NCBI GenBank assembly: GCA_024509875.1
Contig: JAMPIV010009920.1
Location: 363,086-427,085, forward strand
Reading direction: 5' to 3'
From: Oreohelix idahoensis
Taxonomy: Eukaryota > Mollusca > Gastropoda > Stylommatophora > Oreohelicidae
Length of the DNA: 64,000 bases
The notes below the pieces were generated by a model, which was not told where the DNA came from, ran no database searches, and saw nothing but the letters and a program-made list of their open reading frames with translations. Made by a program: the position numbers and the translations under genes. The number at the start of each line of letters is the position of its first letter. Position 1 is the stretch's first letter. This document shows, one piece after another, positions 1 to 10,710 of this stretch.

Positions 1-834
1 CAGAGAAACTCTGAACAAGGAACCACCAGAGACACAATTGAATGTTCCTGAGGCTGAAAACGATCTAGATGTAAATACAGACATTCCATGAAAAGAAGAA
101 ATCATCACAGCAATCAAAGGGTTAAAGAACAGATAAGATCCTGGCCATGATAACTTAAATGCAGAGCTATTTAAGACAGACCCTGAGCTAGCAGCAGAAC
201 TATTAGAACCACTATTTGCACAAGTGTGGAAAACGGGGACAACACCATCAGAGTGGAACAAAGGAATAATTGTCAAATTACCCAAGAAGGGAGATCTTGC
301 AGACTGCAATAATTGGAGAGGAATCACTCTCCTCTCAGTTCCCAGCAAAATACTAGGCAGGATAATTATACAGAGAATTTCAAAAGCAGTAGACCACAAA
401 CTGAGGAAAGAACAAGCAGGATTTAGAAAGAACAGAAGATGTGTAGATCATATATTCACTCTCATGAACATTATAGAGCAGTGCTCAGAATGGCAAAGAC
501 AGCTGTACATTAATTTCATTGATTTTGAAAAGGCTTTTGACAACATACATAGGGACAGTTTATGGAAAATACTGAGGGTTTATGGAATTCCAAGCTGCAT
601 AGTGTCAATCATAAAAAGTCTCTATGCCAACTTTACGTGTAGTGTTGGGCAGAGCAACCTAACCTTTGAGGTGAAGACAGGAGTACGACAGGGATGCCCC
701 TTATCAACCACTCTATTTTTAACAATCATAGACTGGGTGATGCGCCAGACAACATAGGGCAGTCCAAGAGGAATAAGATGTACTACATTTTCTACATTGG
801 AAGATCTGGAATATGCAGATGACATTGCACTACT
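1..834 (+). pseudogene. RTE reverse transcriptase, finger and palm part
   Basis: Encodes RT blocks in order: the LPKKGD...NWRGITLL block (about 280-340), AGFRKNRRCVDHIF (415-455), FIDFEKAFD (515-545), TGVRQGCPLS (675-705) and the catalytic YADD motif just before 834. The longest open stretch is 224-757. A TAG at 755-757 replaces a Glu codon, judged from the minus-strand copy, and the frame continues after it to YADDIALL. The coding frame is then broken by the nested insertion that starts at 835. It would copy LINE RNA into DNA at a nicked target, but this copy cannot produce a full protein. Confidence 0.85.
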
Positions 835-1188
835 TTCAGCAGCCAAGAACTACTTATTCGGAGTAACCAGGAGGACATGCACACCATCATAGCTGGCAGA
901 CGCTGGAGTTGGGTTGGCCATGTCCTCAGAAGGGGCCTTGATACCATCACAAGAACAGCTATGCTATGGACCCCTGAGGGAAAGCGAAAGAGAGGCTGAC
1001 CAAAAACAACTTGGCAGAGAACTGTGGAAGCTGAGATGCAAAGAATAAACCACAGTTGAGGCACTGTACGAAGGATGACCGCCGACCGAGCAAAGTGGAA
1101 TCAATTTGTTGCTGCCCTACAAGACGCCACCAGGCGTGATGGCCACTGACTGCTTTGACGTTTATGGATCAAAGAAAGAAGAAGAATA
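835..1188 (+). mobile_element. 5'-truncated RTE fragment nested inside the RTE copy
   Basis: The sequence ATTGCACTACT occurs at 824-834 and again at 1189-1199, an 11-bp target-site duplication. Between the copies lies only the 3' part of an RTE element (end of the coding region, 3' UTR, and a tail rich in AAG and GAA). Outside the duplication the outer RTE coding sequence resumes (AGCACATTCAC...), in register with the uninterrupted minus-strand copy near 8935-8965. This is a 5'-truncated target-primed insertion of one RTE copy into another. Confidence 0.88.
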
Positions 1189-1199
1189 ATTGCACTACT

Positions 1200-1805
1200 A
1201 GCACATTCACATCAACACATCCAAGAAAAAATGGATAGACTTAATAAGTTTAGCCAGCAGGTGGGCTTGAACATCAATTTAAAGAAGTCAGAGGTCATGA
1301 CGCTCAATGTGAGCAACCCTGAGCCCATATCAGTAAGGAATCAGCAACTGCTACAGACAGACACCTTCACATACCTAAGATCCATAGTAACACCAGATGG
1401 CGGAGCAGGCAAAGACATCAACATCAGAATGAATAAGGCAAGAACAGTCTTTTTTAGCCTAAACAACATCTGGAAGTCCTCTCAATACAGCACAAGCACA
1501 AAATTAAGATTATATCAGAGCTGTGTGCTTTCTGTGCTTCTCTATGATGCGGAATGCTGGAGTTACAGAGAACGAAATGTCAAAATTGTCCTCTTTTCAC
1601 ACAACATGCCTAAGAAAAATTCACTGAATCTTTTGGTCGAATACCATCACCAACCAAGATCTGCTTACTTGGAGCAAGCAAGAGGACATGCACACCATCA
1701 TAGCTCGCAGACGCTGGAGCTGGGTTGGCCATGTCCTCAGAAGAGACCCCGATGCCATCACAAGAACAGCTATGCTTTGGACCCCTGAAGGAAAACGAGA
1801 GAGGC
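1200..1805 (+). pseudogene. RTE polyprotein C-terminal region after RT
   Basis: Continues the outer RTE copy after the nested insertion. It encodes the segment after YADD that includes GLNINLKKSEVM, DTFTYL..IVTPDGG and the LLYxAECW block. The frame is lost near 1580-1600, after which other frames give remnants of the tail that in the minus-strand copy reads HTIIAGRRWSWVGHVLRR. The ORF spanning 1231-1788 is therefore half genuine and half out of frame. Function of the C-terminal part is not known. Confidence 0.75.
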
Positions 1806-2004
1806 TGACCAAAAACAACCTGGCGGCGGACTGTGGAGGCTGAGATGCAGAGAATAAACCAGAGTTGGGGCACTGTATGAAGGATGGCCACCGATCGAGC
1901 AAAGTGGAATCAATTTGTTGTTGCCCTACAAGACGCCACTAGGCATGATGGCCACTGACTGCTTTGACGGTCGGTGGCTAAGGATCAAAGAAGAAGAAGA
2001 AGAA

Positions 2005-2455
2005 TGGAATAAATGCAATGGACTATGAAATTCAGGACAGTAATTTATTTTCAACATAAGGGTTACTTTTACAATTTGAAAGTTGAAAGCTGCAACCAAG
2101 GTTGGAGTGGGTTCAATTATCTGCACAAGACAACAACAGGGTGACCCAAGTGTTCTCCCCCACACAGAGTGTAAAGGAGATTAAAAAGCAGAATGTTAGG
2201 AAACAAAATTACACATATGCATATGTAATAATAATCTCCTGTTGTTACGCTCTTTATAGAGTTTCCAATCATGAATTTAAAACAAATGCAGGCTATAAGT
2301 TAACTTTTATCTCTGCTGCATGATCTGATTCCTTCAACTCCATGGATACAGCAGAGGGAAATGTGAACTATATGAAATATTACAAATGTTAAGTTCACTT
2401 AAAAGAAACACATTCTTAACTAATGTAGTTCATGAACAGAATGAATTTTACAGGG
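2005..2455. other. no gene seen
   Basis: Between the RTE tail and the piggyBac derivative I see only AT-rich sequence with no motif, repeat or coding similarity that I recognise. Confidence 0.4.
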
Positions 2456-2976
2456 TTCATAGCAAATTTTTTCAAGCATTTTCCAGGCTTTTTCCAGGTT
2501 TTTCCAGGTCCAGCACGTGATTTTCAAGGATGGGAAACTCTAATATTTTCCTCATCTAATTTTCTCAAATATAATTATCACTTTGCTGATCAGCAATCCG
2601 GAGCATTACCGTCTCCCATTACCAAGGGTGTTTGCAGATTTCTTTAAAAAGAACCTTTTTTTTTTAAATTCATAAAAGATTGAAAAACAGACATCTTTTC
2701 CATGTTTTTAGTGAATTTGTTCAACATCAGCGCAATAAAATGTTAGTGACATGGATGGTAATGAATAACATAAGCTTGATTGACGTATTGATTTAACGAT
2801 TAACCACGTATATCAACATAAAAGGCTAATAAAATTGGAATAAAATGTTTAAAAAAAACTATTTTTCGTGTTTGTCTTTTTTGAATGTATTCTGCGTCTG
2901 TGGCATCTGACAATGAGCGTTTGTAAATGTTTGAGTAGTTAAGTACCTCTAGTTGGAGTCTGAGCTGCTCTTTTCA

Positions 2977-3848
2977 TTAACTGGGGTTGAAGTTGTAGCT
3001 GTAGGCCTCTGCAAGAGTCTTTGTCAACGATCCACGTTGATAATCTTTGACTGTGTGGTATAACTTGAAGCAGGGTATCAGGCATAGAGGTACATTGCAA
3101 TCTGGGCAGTACATGCAAGTCTGGCTTCTGTTCCCTGCAGCCTTACACACTTTACAGTCTGGTTTGTACCTTGCCCTTTCATATTTATCAATGAAGTGGT
3201 GCTCAGTAAGTCGTGTTGTTGTGACCTGTGGTTTTGAAGGTGTCACATTGCGTCAAAGAATAGCAGGTTCAATAAGAGTCATACTGACATCCTGATCTTC
3301 GCTTTGATCTTTTTTTTGTAGAGTTGGCAGTGTTGTAGGTTATGTGCCCACTGACCAGGGCAGTTTCAACTAAGAAATAATATAAAAATATGATCTGTGT
3401 GGGTAGGGGTAGCTTGCACCTAGTTGGCTGAAGTTTCCACACCTCCCATACTTTTGCTGTATTTTTCTGCAAGCACTGGCTTCTGAATTGTTCTGCCCTA
3501 AAGAATTTGTCTTTCTAACTGTCTTGTTTATATTATCATTGGAGTGAACAGTGGATATAAGGTTAAATCTTTTCGTATCATGCCATGTGACTGTTGGCAT
3601 GCCTTATCTTCTGTTCCACAAAACACAGGATGATTTGTCTTTTTCAATTTGAGTTGTTTTTTCTTCAGTGCTACAGGAAAATGCTTCCTATTTTCCGCTA
3701 CTGTTCCAAATGCACCAATCTGAATTTCAGGTCTTGAAATAAAGCTGAAGGCTGAATCAAAACTACAACAGAAGAGAATATGTCCCTTGTTGCATATGAA
3801 ATTTGAATTAAAACTATGGTGACTTTTCACTGAAAAAAAAGAGTCCAA
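2977..3848 (-). pseudogene. piggyBac-like transposase, C-terminal remnant (copy 1)
   Basis: Reading 3848 to 2977, several frames together give the transposase from NKGHILFC (second catalytic region; the Asp of the CDS motif in copy 3 reads Cys-Ser here) through GAFGTVAENRKHFPVALKKKQ to the C-terminal zinc ribbon at 3246-2977. The ribbon shows CKVCKAAGNRSQTCMYCPDC then a Cys/His tail, the usual DNA-binding module of piggyBac transposases. At least three frameshifts are present. The family makes TTAA-specific cut-and-paste transposition without footprints; this copy is dead. It is a close relative of the transposase at 46620-48446. Confidence 0.8.
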
Positions 3849-4111
3849 ATAATCTCAGCTCTCAAGAGTTTTTTCCTTGGTCACAAATGTAGGTCTCCTA
3901 GTAGTGTTAGTTTAAAAAAAAAAAAAAAGGGAACACAAATAACTTATGAGTAGGCCTAAGCTATGTATATTTACCAATTCAAAATTCTAAACGCATACAT
4001 AATACAGTCAAAACAATATTTAACTAGAACAAAAGGTAATATATATAGTAATTGGGAGGGTAATACTTATGATAAGTGAAAATCTATTAAATATCTAACT
4101 GGAGACCTTTA

Positions 4112-4139
4112 CCCCCCCCCCCCCCCCCCCCCCCCCCCC
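4112..4139. repeat. 28-nt poly-C tract
   Basis: An uninterrupted run of 28 C. The paralogous copy has (CA)n followed by short C runs at the same place (about 34478-34496), so the tract expanded in this copy only. Confidence 0.95.
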
Positions 4140-4319
4140 ACATCTTTACTATTTTTGTTGGGTTTTGTTTCGTTTGTTTGTTTAGATTTTTTAAAAAAAA
4201 TTTAATTTAATTTTTTTTTTTAATTTTAAATAACATAGGCCTATCCACAAAATTGCTGATTTTCATTTATCTTAATTACAGTGATTTGACTAGTGTTGGA
4301 GCGCAAGTGATGCTCTGGC

Positions 4320-4618
4320 AGCCTTCTCATCAGAAGGCCCTCTCATCTGTCTCCAAGAAAAATTTTGCACCAATAAGGTAGCGCTGCTATTTTCAAATAC
4401 AATATACCACAGCGAGCAATTCCCGCTTGACAATGGGGTATTTTTTCTCTGTGGGTGTTATTTACGACTGACATACAGAATTGGATGTAGACAATCATCG
4501 AATTCCTGCATAAGTGTACCACCGATTCCCGAATCACAGGCGTCGACTCTAAGGATAAAGGAAATCGAGTATCAGGCAATCTTAAAATTGGTGATTTTGA
4601 GAAAAAAGACTTAAGCAA
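4320..4618 (-). pseudogene. RNase H domain of the Gmr1-like element
   Basis: Begins SKSPILRLPDTRFP, followed in a shifted frame by a VDACDSGIGGTLMQEF-like stretch and then YVSRK, which correspond to the first catalytic region of gypsy RNase H. The rest reads in other frames as a degraded KREL-like and LIGAKFFLET-like tail. The segment matches the RNase H of the element at 53879-54448 in order and sequence. Several frameshifts make it inactive. Confidence 0.72.
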
Positions 4619-4737
4619 ATTTAATGACGCATTACACGAATGTGTCTAAACAATCTTATTTGGAGAGTTCTTTCTTAATAACGAAGACAGAACTGAAGTA
4701 ATTTCTGAAACATTGGGTAAAAATTTTCTATAGAATC

Positions 4738-5260
4738 CTACAAAACTGTGAACCTTTTTTTTTTTAAATCAAATTTACTGAAAAAGGGAGCTGTAGATAG
4801 TCTATCCAATAGAGAATCTAACAAAGGAAGATGTTCAGCATCCAAGTTTGTCAAAGCATTCATACGCCTTAAATCAATGCAAATCTGAATGGATTTGTCC
4901 TTCTTTCTAATCAACACCATTGGAAAACTGTATGGAGATTGAGAAGGAGAAATTATGTTTAATTTTATCATATGCTCTATTTCTTTTTGTACTTGTGATT
5001 GAAAATGTACAGAGATAGGATAAGGTTTCAGCTTGATTGGTCTGAAACCAGTAAGGAGAATATCATGTTCAATGATATTTGTATGCCCAGGAATATCCGT
5101 GAGCCATGTCAGGAAAAGATTGTAGTAACAACGAAATCTGATCTTTTTGATATGGAGCAAGATTTGGCAAAACAGACATATTCCTCCAATTCTCAGTAGA
5201 TGAAAGTGGTAAGGTAGGTAGAGAAAAAAGAGGCTCAGAAATATTAGGTAATTCAGACAA
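4738..5260 (-). pseudogene. reverse transcriptase N-terminal part of the Gmr1-like element
   Basis: The 5260-5069 stretch gives the linker that precedes RT. The 5160-4738 frame encodes DIPGHTNIIEHDILLTG, then PIKLKPYPI, VLIRKKDKSIQICIDLRRMN and FFSKFDLKK, the first RT blocks. The distal RT with the catalytic YxDD box is absent: the frame ends at 4738 and the next recognisable block is RNase H at 4618. An internal deletion of the palm is the simplest explanation. The protein is close to the segment at 52000-52351 of the plus-strand relative. Confidence 0.8.
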
Positions 5261-5341
5261 CTCTTCCTGTATGACAGCTAAGGAAGAGTGACGATCAATG
5301 GGTTCATCGACAGCCTCAAAGACTGGTTTAAGATGTGGAGG

Positions 5342-6580
5342 TCAAGAGTGAAATTGTTGCGGCATGTTGATGTGAAAGGTTTTTTTCCTTTCCTTTAATA
5401 GATATAATATAGTCAACATCTGACAATCTTTCAAGTACAGTATATGGTCCTCTCCAAGATACAAGTACTTTATTGTTCTTATTGGGTTACAATACATAGG
5501 TCTCATCACCCGGCCATAATTGGCGCAGTTTTCTGTTTTAATTAACAAACAATCTTGCCTATGGTTTAGCTTTTTCTGATGCTTCTACAGCTATCTGGCA
5601 TGCATCAATAATTTTCTTTCTCAAGTTAACCACGTATTGGTAGGAGGTTTGAACATTTCCAGACATGTCAGCTCCAACCAATAACTGTTTTAGTATAGAC
5701 ATATGTCCTCTTGGCTTGGCACCAAAGACTAATTCAAGCGTAGCAAATCCAGTATGTTTGTTAGGTATTTCCCGATAGGTGAACAATACCGCTGGGAGCA
5801 CTCTATCCCAATGCTGCGGGTATTTCACAGTTACCTTGCCTAGCATTTGTTTAGCCTTACGCATGCTGCGGTCGTAAAATTGCGCCAGAGGTACGATATG
5901 TTCTGAACGCTGAAGGCACAATTTTGCTACTTTCGGATACAGTCAGTTTTCCTGGCATAAAACATGTGTACACGTGATATTACCCCTGGATGTTAATTTT
6001 ATTTCTGAAAGAGTTCACTTCCTTTTCTGGTCTATATTTGTGACGGGTGTTTCAGTGTTTAATTTTTTTGTGCACATTTCAAATCGAAATCAATCGGCAT
6101 GGAATACGCTGCCATTTTCACGGATTATGACTGCAATGATGAGGAGTTTCTTAGCTTTAAAAGCGCTGATATCGGTTCTCATAAATTGGTTAATGGCTGA
6201 GATGGGGAGGACAGTAGTGTAAGTTTCGAAGGAGTAGGTGAGTTTCTTAGTTTGTTGTTGTTTTTTTGGTTTGTTGTTGTTTTTTTATCTTCTTTTCATC
6301 TTTCCATTCCTCTCTTCATATCACATCTAACATAGAAAGCAACAAAACTTATATCATCAGATTCATCATTCATTTATTTATAAACATTCCAAAAATTAAA
6401 GCAATTGATCAAGAAAAAAAAACCACTACAAAAACGGGCGTCGAGAAAAAGAATGCAGCGGCAGGGCAAATTTTCCGTCATTTTAATGCAGCGTGCGTAA
6501 GGTTAGGACAACGGTTGAGCTTCTCAATTTTCCCGTTTGAAATAGGATGATAGGCACTTCTGAGAGATCTATCTATTTCT
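5342..6580 (-). pseudogene. integrase C-terminal half and GPY/F region, split by a MITE
   Basis: Upstream of the MITE (6580-6507) the minus strand encodes a YHPISNGKIEKLNR-like segment that holds the catalytic Glu of the DDE triad. After the MITE (5854 onward) the same frame continues with KQMLGKV, HWDRVLPAVLFTYREIPNKH and ELVFGAKPRG. The 5548-5342 segment gives a WRGPYTVLE-like GPY/F box and KTFHINMPQQ, the usual end of gypsy integrases. The next block downstream is RT, so integrase precedes RT. The zinc-binding and first-Asp regions are missing, lost to or hidden by the insert at about 6590-7725. Confidence 0.8.
5855..6502. mobile_element. 648-bp MITE with CCTTACGCATGCTGC terminal repeats
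   Basis: The left end reads CCTTACGCATGCTGC and the right end is its inverse with one mismatch (GCAGCGTGCGTAAGG). TTAG flanks both sides (5851-5854 and 6503-6506), a 4-bp duplication resembling the TTAA target of piggyBac elements. The interior is similar, in inverted orientation, to the interior of the MITE at 8066-11693. It has no coding capacity. It splits the integrase of the surrounding minus-strand LTR element, and removing it restores the integrase reading frame. Confidence 0.82.
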
Positions 6581-6589
6581 AGGTATCAC

Positions 6590-7725
6590 AAACTGCCTCT
6601 TCGCCGCGGTCGAGAAATTCTGTGACGCGCAAGTGAGGCCCAATTTGGGCCCTTTTCAACCTCGCTCTGCCAAGTAATTTATTTGCCTTTTCTAAATAAA
6701 AATTATATCTTCGATCTTTCTTCTTTCATAATATGTCAATTATAACTTTCTGCGTGTCACTGAAATTGAGTGAGACAAAAAAACAAAAAACACCATTAAA
6801 ACTGCTCTTGTCGTGCACTGGCTGACTGGGGCTCAAGAGAGCGAAATTCGCTGAAAGGACCCCCATCTCATTCAAAGAGTCGGCGCTGTGTCCTCAAACA
6901 TGCTACATTCATACGGTTTTCACCAATGAGAAGAGCTTTACACACATGTAACACAAGGCACAGATTTGTTATAGGAAGAGATCGTAAATTTGAAGTGAAT
7001 GAGAAAGTTTGGATTTTAATACACATCTGGGAGGCCTACCTACACTCGTGTTACATCAAACAAACGAGCAACCATTCTGCTAAAATCGTATCAAAGTTTT
7101 AAAAATCATAGTAATTTGATGAAAGAGCAAACGAACGTTAAAACAGAGCACCTCCAACACATTTCGGCGTGTAAACATAAAGGCGGATGTTCCATCTGAC
7201 AAACCCGGACACGATGGGCCGGCTGTACGAAACACAGCACGAAATGACTAAGGCGCTGAAATGAAAGTTTCACCAATGGAAGTTGACCCAATTTGTGTTC
7301 TGAGTAAGTTTTGAATTTTGTTTTATTTCTATTCATTTCAGACCTATTTTGTTTATTTGCAATATAGCAACGGTAAGTGACGGAGGGCGGATGTATTAGT
7401 AAAAGAACAACCAAATGTGGCTGCTCGATTCACACATTTAGACAGAAAGTTTTTAGTTTTTTAAGCAATTTTGGGAGTGGGGTATTGTTGTTTATGTAGC
7501 TATTTGGTTGTTTTATCGGACCATCACCATTTTCTAAACATTCGGTATCAGAATTAAGGTCTAACACTTAGTAACAGCTTGTAAAGCCGCTGCCCTACTT
7601 TCGATAACGTTATGGATGTCAAAGGTCATGTTTAGAATTTAGCTTGCTACACATTTGTGAACGTTAATCTTTTTTTAAAAATTGCCTCTCTCACATAATT
7701 AACCTTTTTTTTCCCTCACTTATTT
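6590..7725. other. unclassified insert between protease and integrase
   Basis: This 1.1-kb stretch lies where the protease-to-integrase region of the minus-strand LTR element should be. It contains no block I can align to the relative at 49329-54448. It has short open frames without recognisable motifs, and I could not find inverted ends or a duplicated target. It may be another transposon or a replacement. Confidence 0.4.
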
Positions 7726-7729
7726 CAGG

Positions 7730-8061
7730 GGACAATCGTTATGATGCACATTTTTCAATGACGGGAAGAGGCAGACGTCCGGCTCTGCCACGGATTTCTA
7801 CTGGGACAAATAGACTATTGGCACAGTTCTGTCTTCTGAAGGACTAGGAAAATGCAACATTGGAGCTAGTACATCTTGTTGTGTAAAGTTTATATATCAT
7901 ATTATTTCCTCTCATTCTCTGATGTTAAAAATCATTAGGCTACTATGTAGCTGAAGCTTTCCTAGAAGCCTCTACAGGTTTTGAGTTTATTTTACAATTA
8001 CAATCATAAAAGACAAATGTCCCTGAGCACTGAAACAAGTTGGTTGTTTACAAAACCCCTA
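7730..8061 (-). pseudogene. protease region remnant of the Gmr1-like element
   Basis: Reading from 8061 leftward gives NRGFVNNQLVSVL, which lines up with HRGLVDSNPVSVLF in the relative near 50380, just ahead of the aspartic protease site. Stops follow, and a weaker match (VCLFP versus VCLLP) appears near 7790-7770. The alignment is short and degraded, so the call depends mainly on position: it continues the gag block at 11694-13218 once the MITE at 8066-11693 is removed. Confidence 0.55.
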
Positions 8062-8314
8062 TTAACCTTTAGCATGCTGCATTACTTGGGCGGAAATTTA
8101 TGCCTGCAGCTGCATTCTTTTTCACAACATTCCGTTTTTATTGTCTTCTTCTTCGATCCTTAACCACCGACCGTCAAAGCAGTCAGTGGCCATCACGCCT
8201 AGTGGCGTCTTGTAGGGCAACAACAAATTGATTCCACTTTGCACGGTCGGTGGCCATCCTTCGTACAGTGCCCCAACTCTGGTTCATTCTTTGCATCTCA
8301 GCCTCCACAGTCCT

Positions 8315-9783
8315 TCACCAAGTTGTTTTTGGTCGGCCTCTCTTTCGCTTTCCTTCAGGGGTCCAAAGCATAGCTGTTCTTGTGATGGCATCGGGGTCTC
8401 TTCTGAGGACATGACCAACCCAGCTCCAGCGTCTGCCAGCTATGATGGTATGCATGTCCTCTTGCTTGCTACGAGTAAGCAGATCTTGGTTGGTGATGGT
8501 ATTCGGCCAAAAGATTCGGTGAATTTTTCTTAGGCATGTTGTGTGAAAAGAGGACAATTTTGACATTTCCTTCTCTGTGACTCTCCAGCATTCCGCACCA
8601 TAGAGAAGCACAGAAAGCACGCAACTCTGGTATAATCTTAATTTTGTGCTTGTGCTGTATTGGGAGGACATCCAGATGTTATTTAGGCTAAAGAAGGCTG
8701 TTCTTGCCTTATTCATTCTGATGTTGATGTCTTTGCCTGCCCCACCGTCTGGTGTTACTATGCTTCCTAGGTATGTGAAGGTATCTGTCTGTACCAGTTG
8801 CTGATTCCTTACTGATATGGGCTCAGGGTTGCTCACATTGAGCGTCATGACCTCAGACTTCTTTAAATTGATGTTCAAGCCCACCTGCTGGCTAAATTTA
8901 TTAAGTCTATCCGTTTTTTCCTGGATGTGTTGATGTGAATGTGCCAGCAGTGCAATGTCATCTGCATATTCCAGATCTTCCAATGTTGAAAATGTAGTCC
9001 ATCTTATTCCTCTTGGACTGCCCTCTGTTGTCTGGAGCATCACCCAGTCTATGACTGTTAAAAATAGAGTGGTTAGAGAAGAGTGATTCCTCTCCAATTA
9101 TTGCAGTCTGAAAGATCTCCCTTCTTGGGCAATTTGACAATTATTCTTTTGTTCCACTCTGATGGTGTTGTCCCCGTTTTCCACACTTGTGCAAATAGTG
9201 GTTCTAATAGTTCTGCTGCTAGCTCAGGGTCTGTCTTAAATAGCTCTGCATTTAAGTTATCATGGCCCGGAGCTTTGCCGTTCTTTAACCCTTTGATTGC
9301 TGTGATGATTTCTTCTTTTCGTGGAATGTCTGTATTTACATCTAGATCGTTTTCAGCCTCAGGAACATTCAATTGTGTCTCTGGTATTTCCTTGTTCAGA
9401 GTTTCTCTGAAGTGCTCTGCCCATCTTGTTTCCTGTCCCTCTGCTGTCTTGATGAGATTTCCTTGCTTATCTCTTACTAATGTAATATTGTTTGCACCTT
9501 GTTTTCCGCTGATGAATTTAGTTATTTTGTATACTGTGCTTTGTTCATTTCTCAGTGCTGCCTCCTCTGCCTCTCTTGAAAGATCGTCTAGGAAATTCCT
9601 TTTGTTGGCTCGTGTTTGGCGTTTAACTTCCTTGTCCAGCTGACTGTACTGTTCGCTATATAGTTGCTTTAACCTGGGGGACTTCGCTTCTTTTTTCTTC
9701 TTTTTCATTTCCTTTCTCATCTTTATGGTGTTTAGTGTTTCTGGTGTTATCCAGTCTTGCTTCTTCCTTTCCTGGAATCCCAA
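8315..9783 (-). pseudogene. RTE reverse transcriptase and C-terminal region
   Basis: Two open frames cover it. The first, 9783-9073, has a Lys-rich coiled linker and the first RT blocks (IIVKLPKKGDLSDCNNWRGI). The second, 9097-8315, has LEYADDIALLAH (catalytic YADD), then GLNINLKKSEVM, DTFTYLGSIVTPDGG, LLYGAECWRVTEKEM and HTIIAGRRWSWVGHVLRRDP. About 450 bp present in the copy at 1-834 (the blocks from SVPSKILGRIII to TGVRQGCP) is missing between the two frames, so RT lacks part of fingers and palm. It lies directly downstream of the endonuclease, as in all RTE elements. Confidence 0.85.
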
Positions 9784-9882
9784 GCATGATTTGCTGCTTT
9801 CCTTATATATTGTTGAAATGGTGTTGAAATTCTGGTCTATATCATCAGTTAATGTCTTTTCCTGGATTTTGGCAAATTGATA

Positions 9883-10710
9883 TCATTTCTTAATGTTGGC
9901 CGCAAAAGCTTTTCTGGTAAGGGGGTCCTTCAGTTTGCTGATGTCAAACCTTTTCTGTGTAGTTACAGTTGGTCTAGCCCTTCTTAGTTTCACTTTCAGT
10001 TTTGCTACTACTAAATGATGATCACTTCCCACATCTGCACCTCTTCTTACCTTCACATCTTGTAATGCATGTCTCCATCTACTGTTAACCATGATGTGGT
10101 CTATCTGGTTTCTGTCCCGACCATTTGGTGATTCCCATGTTAACTTGTGAATTTCCTTATGTGGGAAAGTGTTCCTCCAATGACCAGGTTGTTAATGCTA
10201 CAGAAACTTATTAGCTTATCCCCATTTTCGTTTGCTATTCCGCTGCCGCATTTCCCCATTGTTCTTTCATTATATGTATTGTGTGTACCAACTTTCGCAT
10301 TGAGGTCTCCCATTACTATAACAAGATCATATCTAGGTGTGTCCTCCATTTCTTTCTGCAGTTGTTGATAGAATTCATCCTTGACCTCCTCATCGCTATC
10401 ATTCGTTGGTGCGTAGCATTGTATTATTGTAGTGTTGGTGAATCTCCCTCTCAATCTCAATCGTATCAGTCTGTTGTTGATGGGTTTCCATTCCAGTAAT
10501 GTCCTTTCTATCCCTTTCTGTAGAATAATGGCTATGCCTTCACTGTGTCCTGACATTCCAAAATCCTATTCTTGTATCCTGTTTTGCGGTCAGGACATCT
10601 GTTTTCATGTCAGTGGCTTCCTTTCGGCTTTCACCACTGACAGTCATACGAGCCACAGACTCCGAATGTCCATCCTGCAGCAAAGTTTGTTCATTTGATG
10701 TTGTTTCCAT
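9883..10710 (-). pseudogene. RTE apurinic-like endonuclease with internal deletion
   Basis: Starts METTSNEQTLLQDG at 10710 and reaches RIGFWNVRT near 10560, the conserved endonuclease beginning. It then jumps straight to SGHSEGIAIILQ, IIQCYAPTND, VIVMGDLNAKVG (10556-10140) and GSDHHLVVAKLKV (9883-10092). The segment between WNVRT and SGHSEG, which holds the catalytic Glu block in intact relatives, has been deleted. A frameshift near 10130 separates the last block. The enzyme nicks target DNA to prime reverse transcription; this one cannot work. Confidence 0.85.

Larger units (their letters stand above)
1..2004 (+). mobile_element. RTE-type non-LTR retrotransposon (LINE), left part outside window
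   Basis: The copy starts inside the reverse transcriptase linker and runs through RT, the C-terminal region and a 3' UTR that ends in a short (GAA)n tail near 1990-2004. The 3' UTR is shared with the minus-strand copy at 8145-10931. The same tail type is seen in both, and RTE-clade LINEs typically end in short simple repeats. The element is interrupted at 835-1188 by a second, 5'-truncated RTE fragment. Stops and frameshifts make it inactive. RTE assignment rests on the apurinic-type endonuclease plus RT layout seen in the longer copy; the exact family name cannot be given without a database comparison. Confidence 0.85.
2456..4296 (-). mobile_element. piggyBac-derived element, deletion derivative, copy 1
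   Basis: About 1.84 kb that is colinear with 32699-34667, from the shared GGTTCATAGCAAAT at one end to ACAGTGATTTGAC at the other. It contains the C-terminal part of a piggyBac-like transposase on the minus strand. The 3' non-coding part also matches sequence at 49250-49328 next to the longer piggyBac copy. The N-terminal half of the transposase and the first catalytic Asp are missing, so this is a non-autonomous derivative. I could not find convincing terminal repeats or a TTAA pair at either end, so the true ends may lie slightly outside. Confidence 0.7.
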
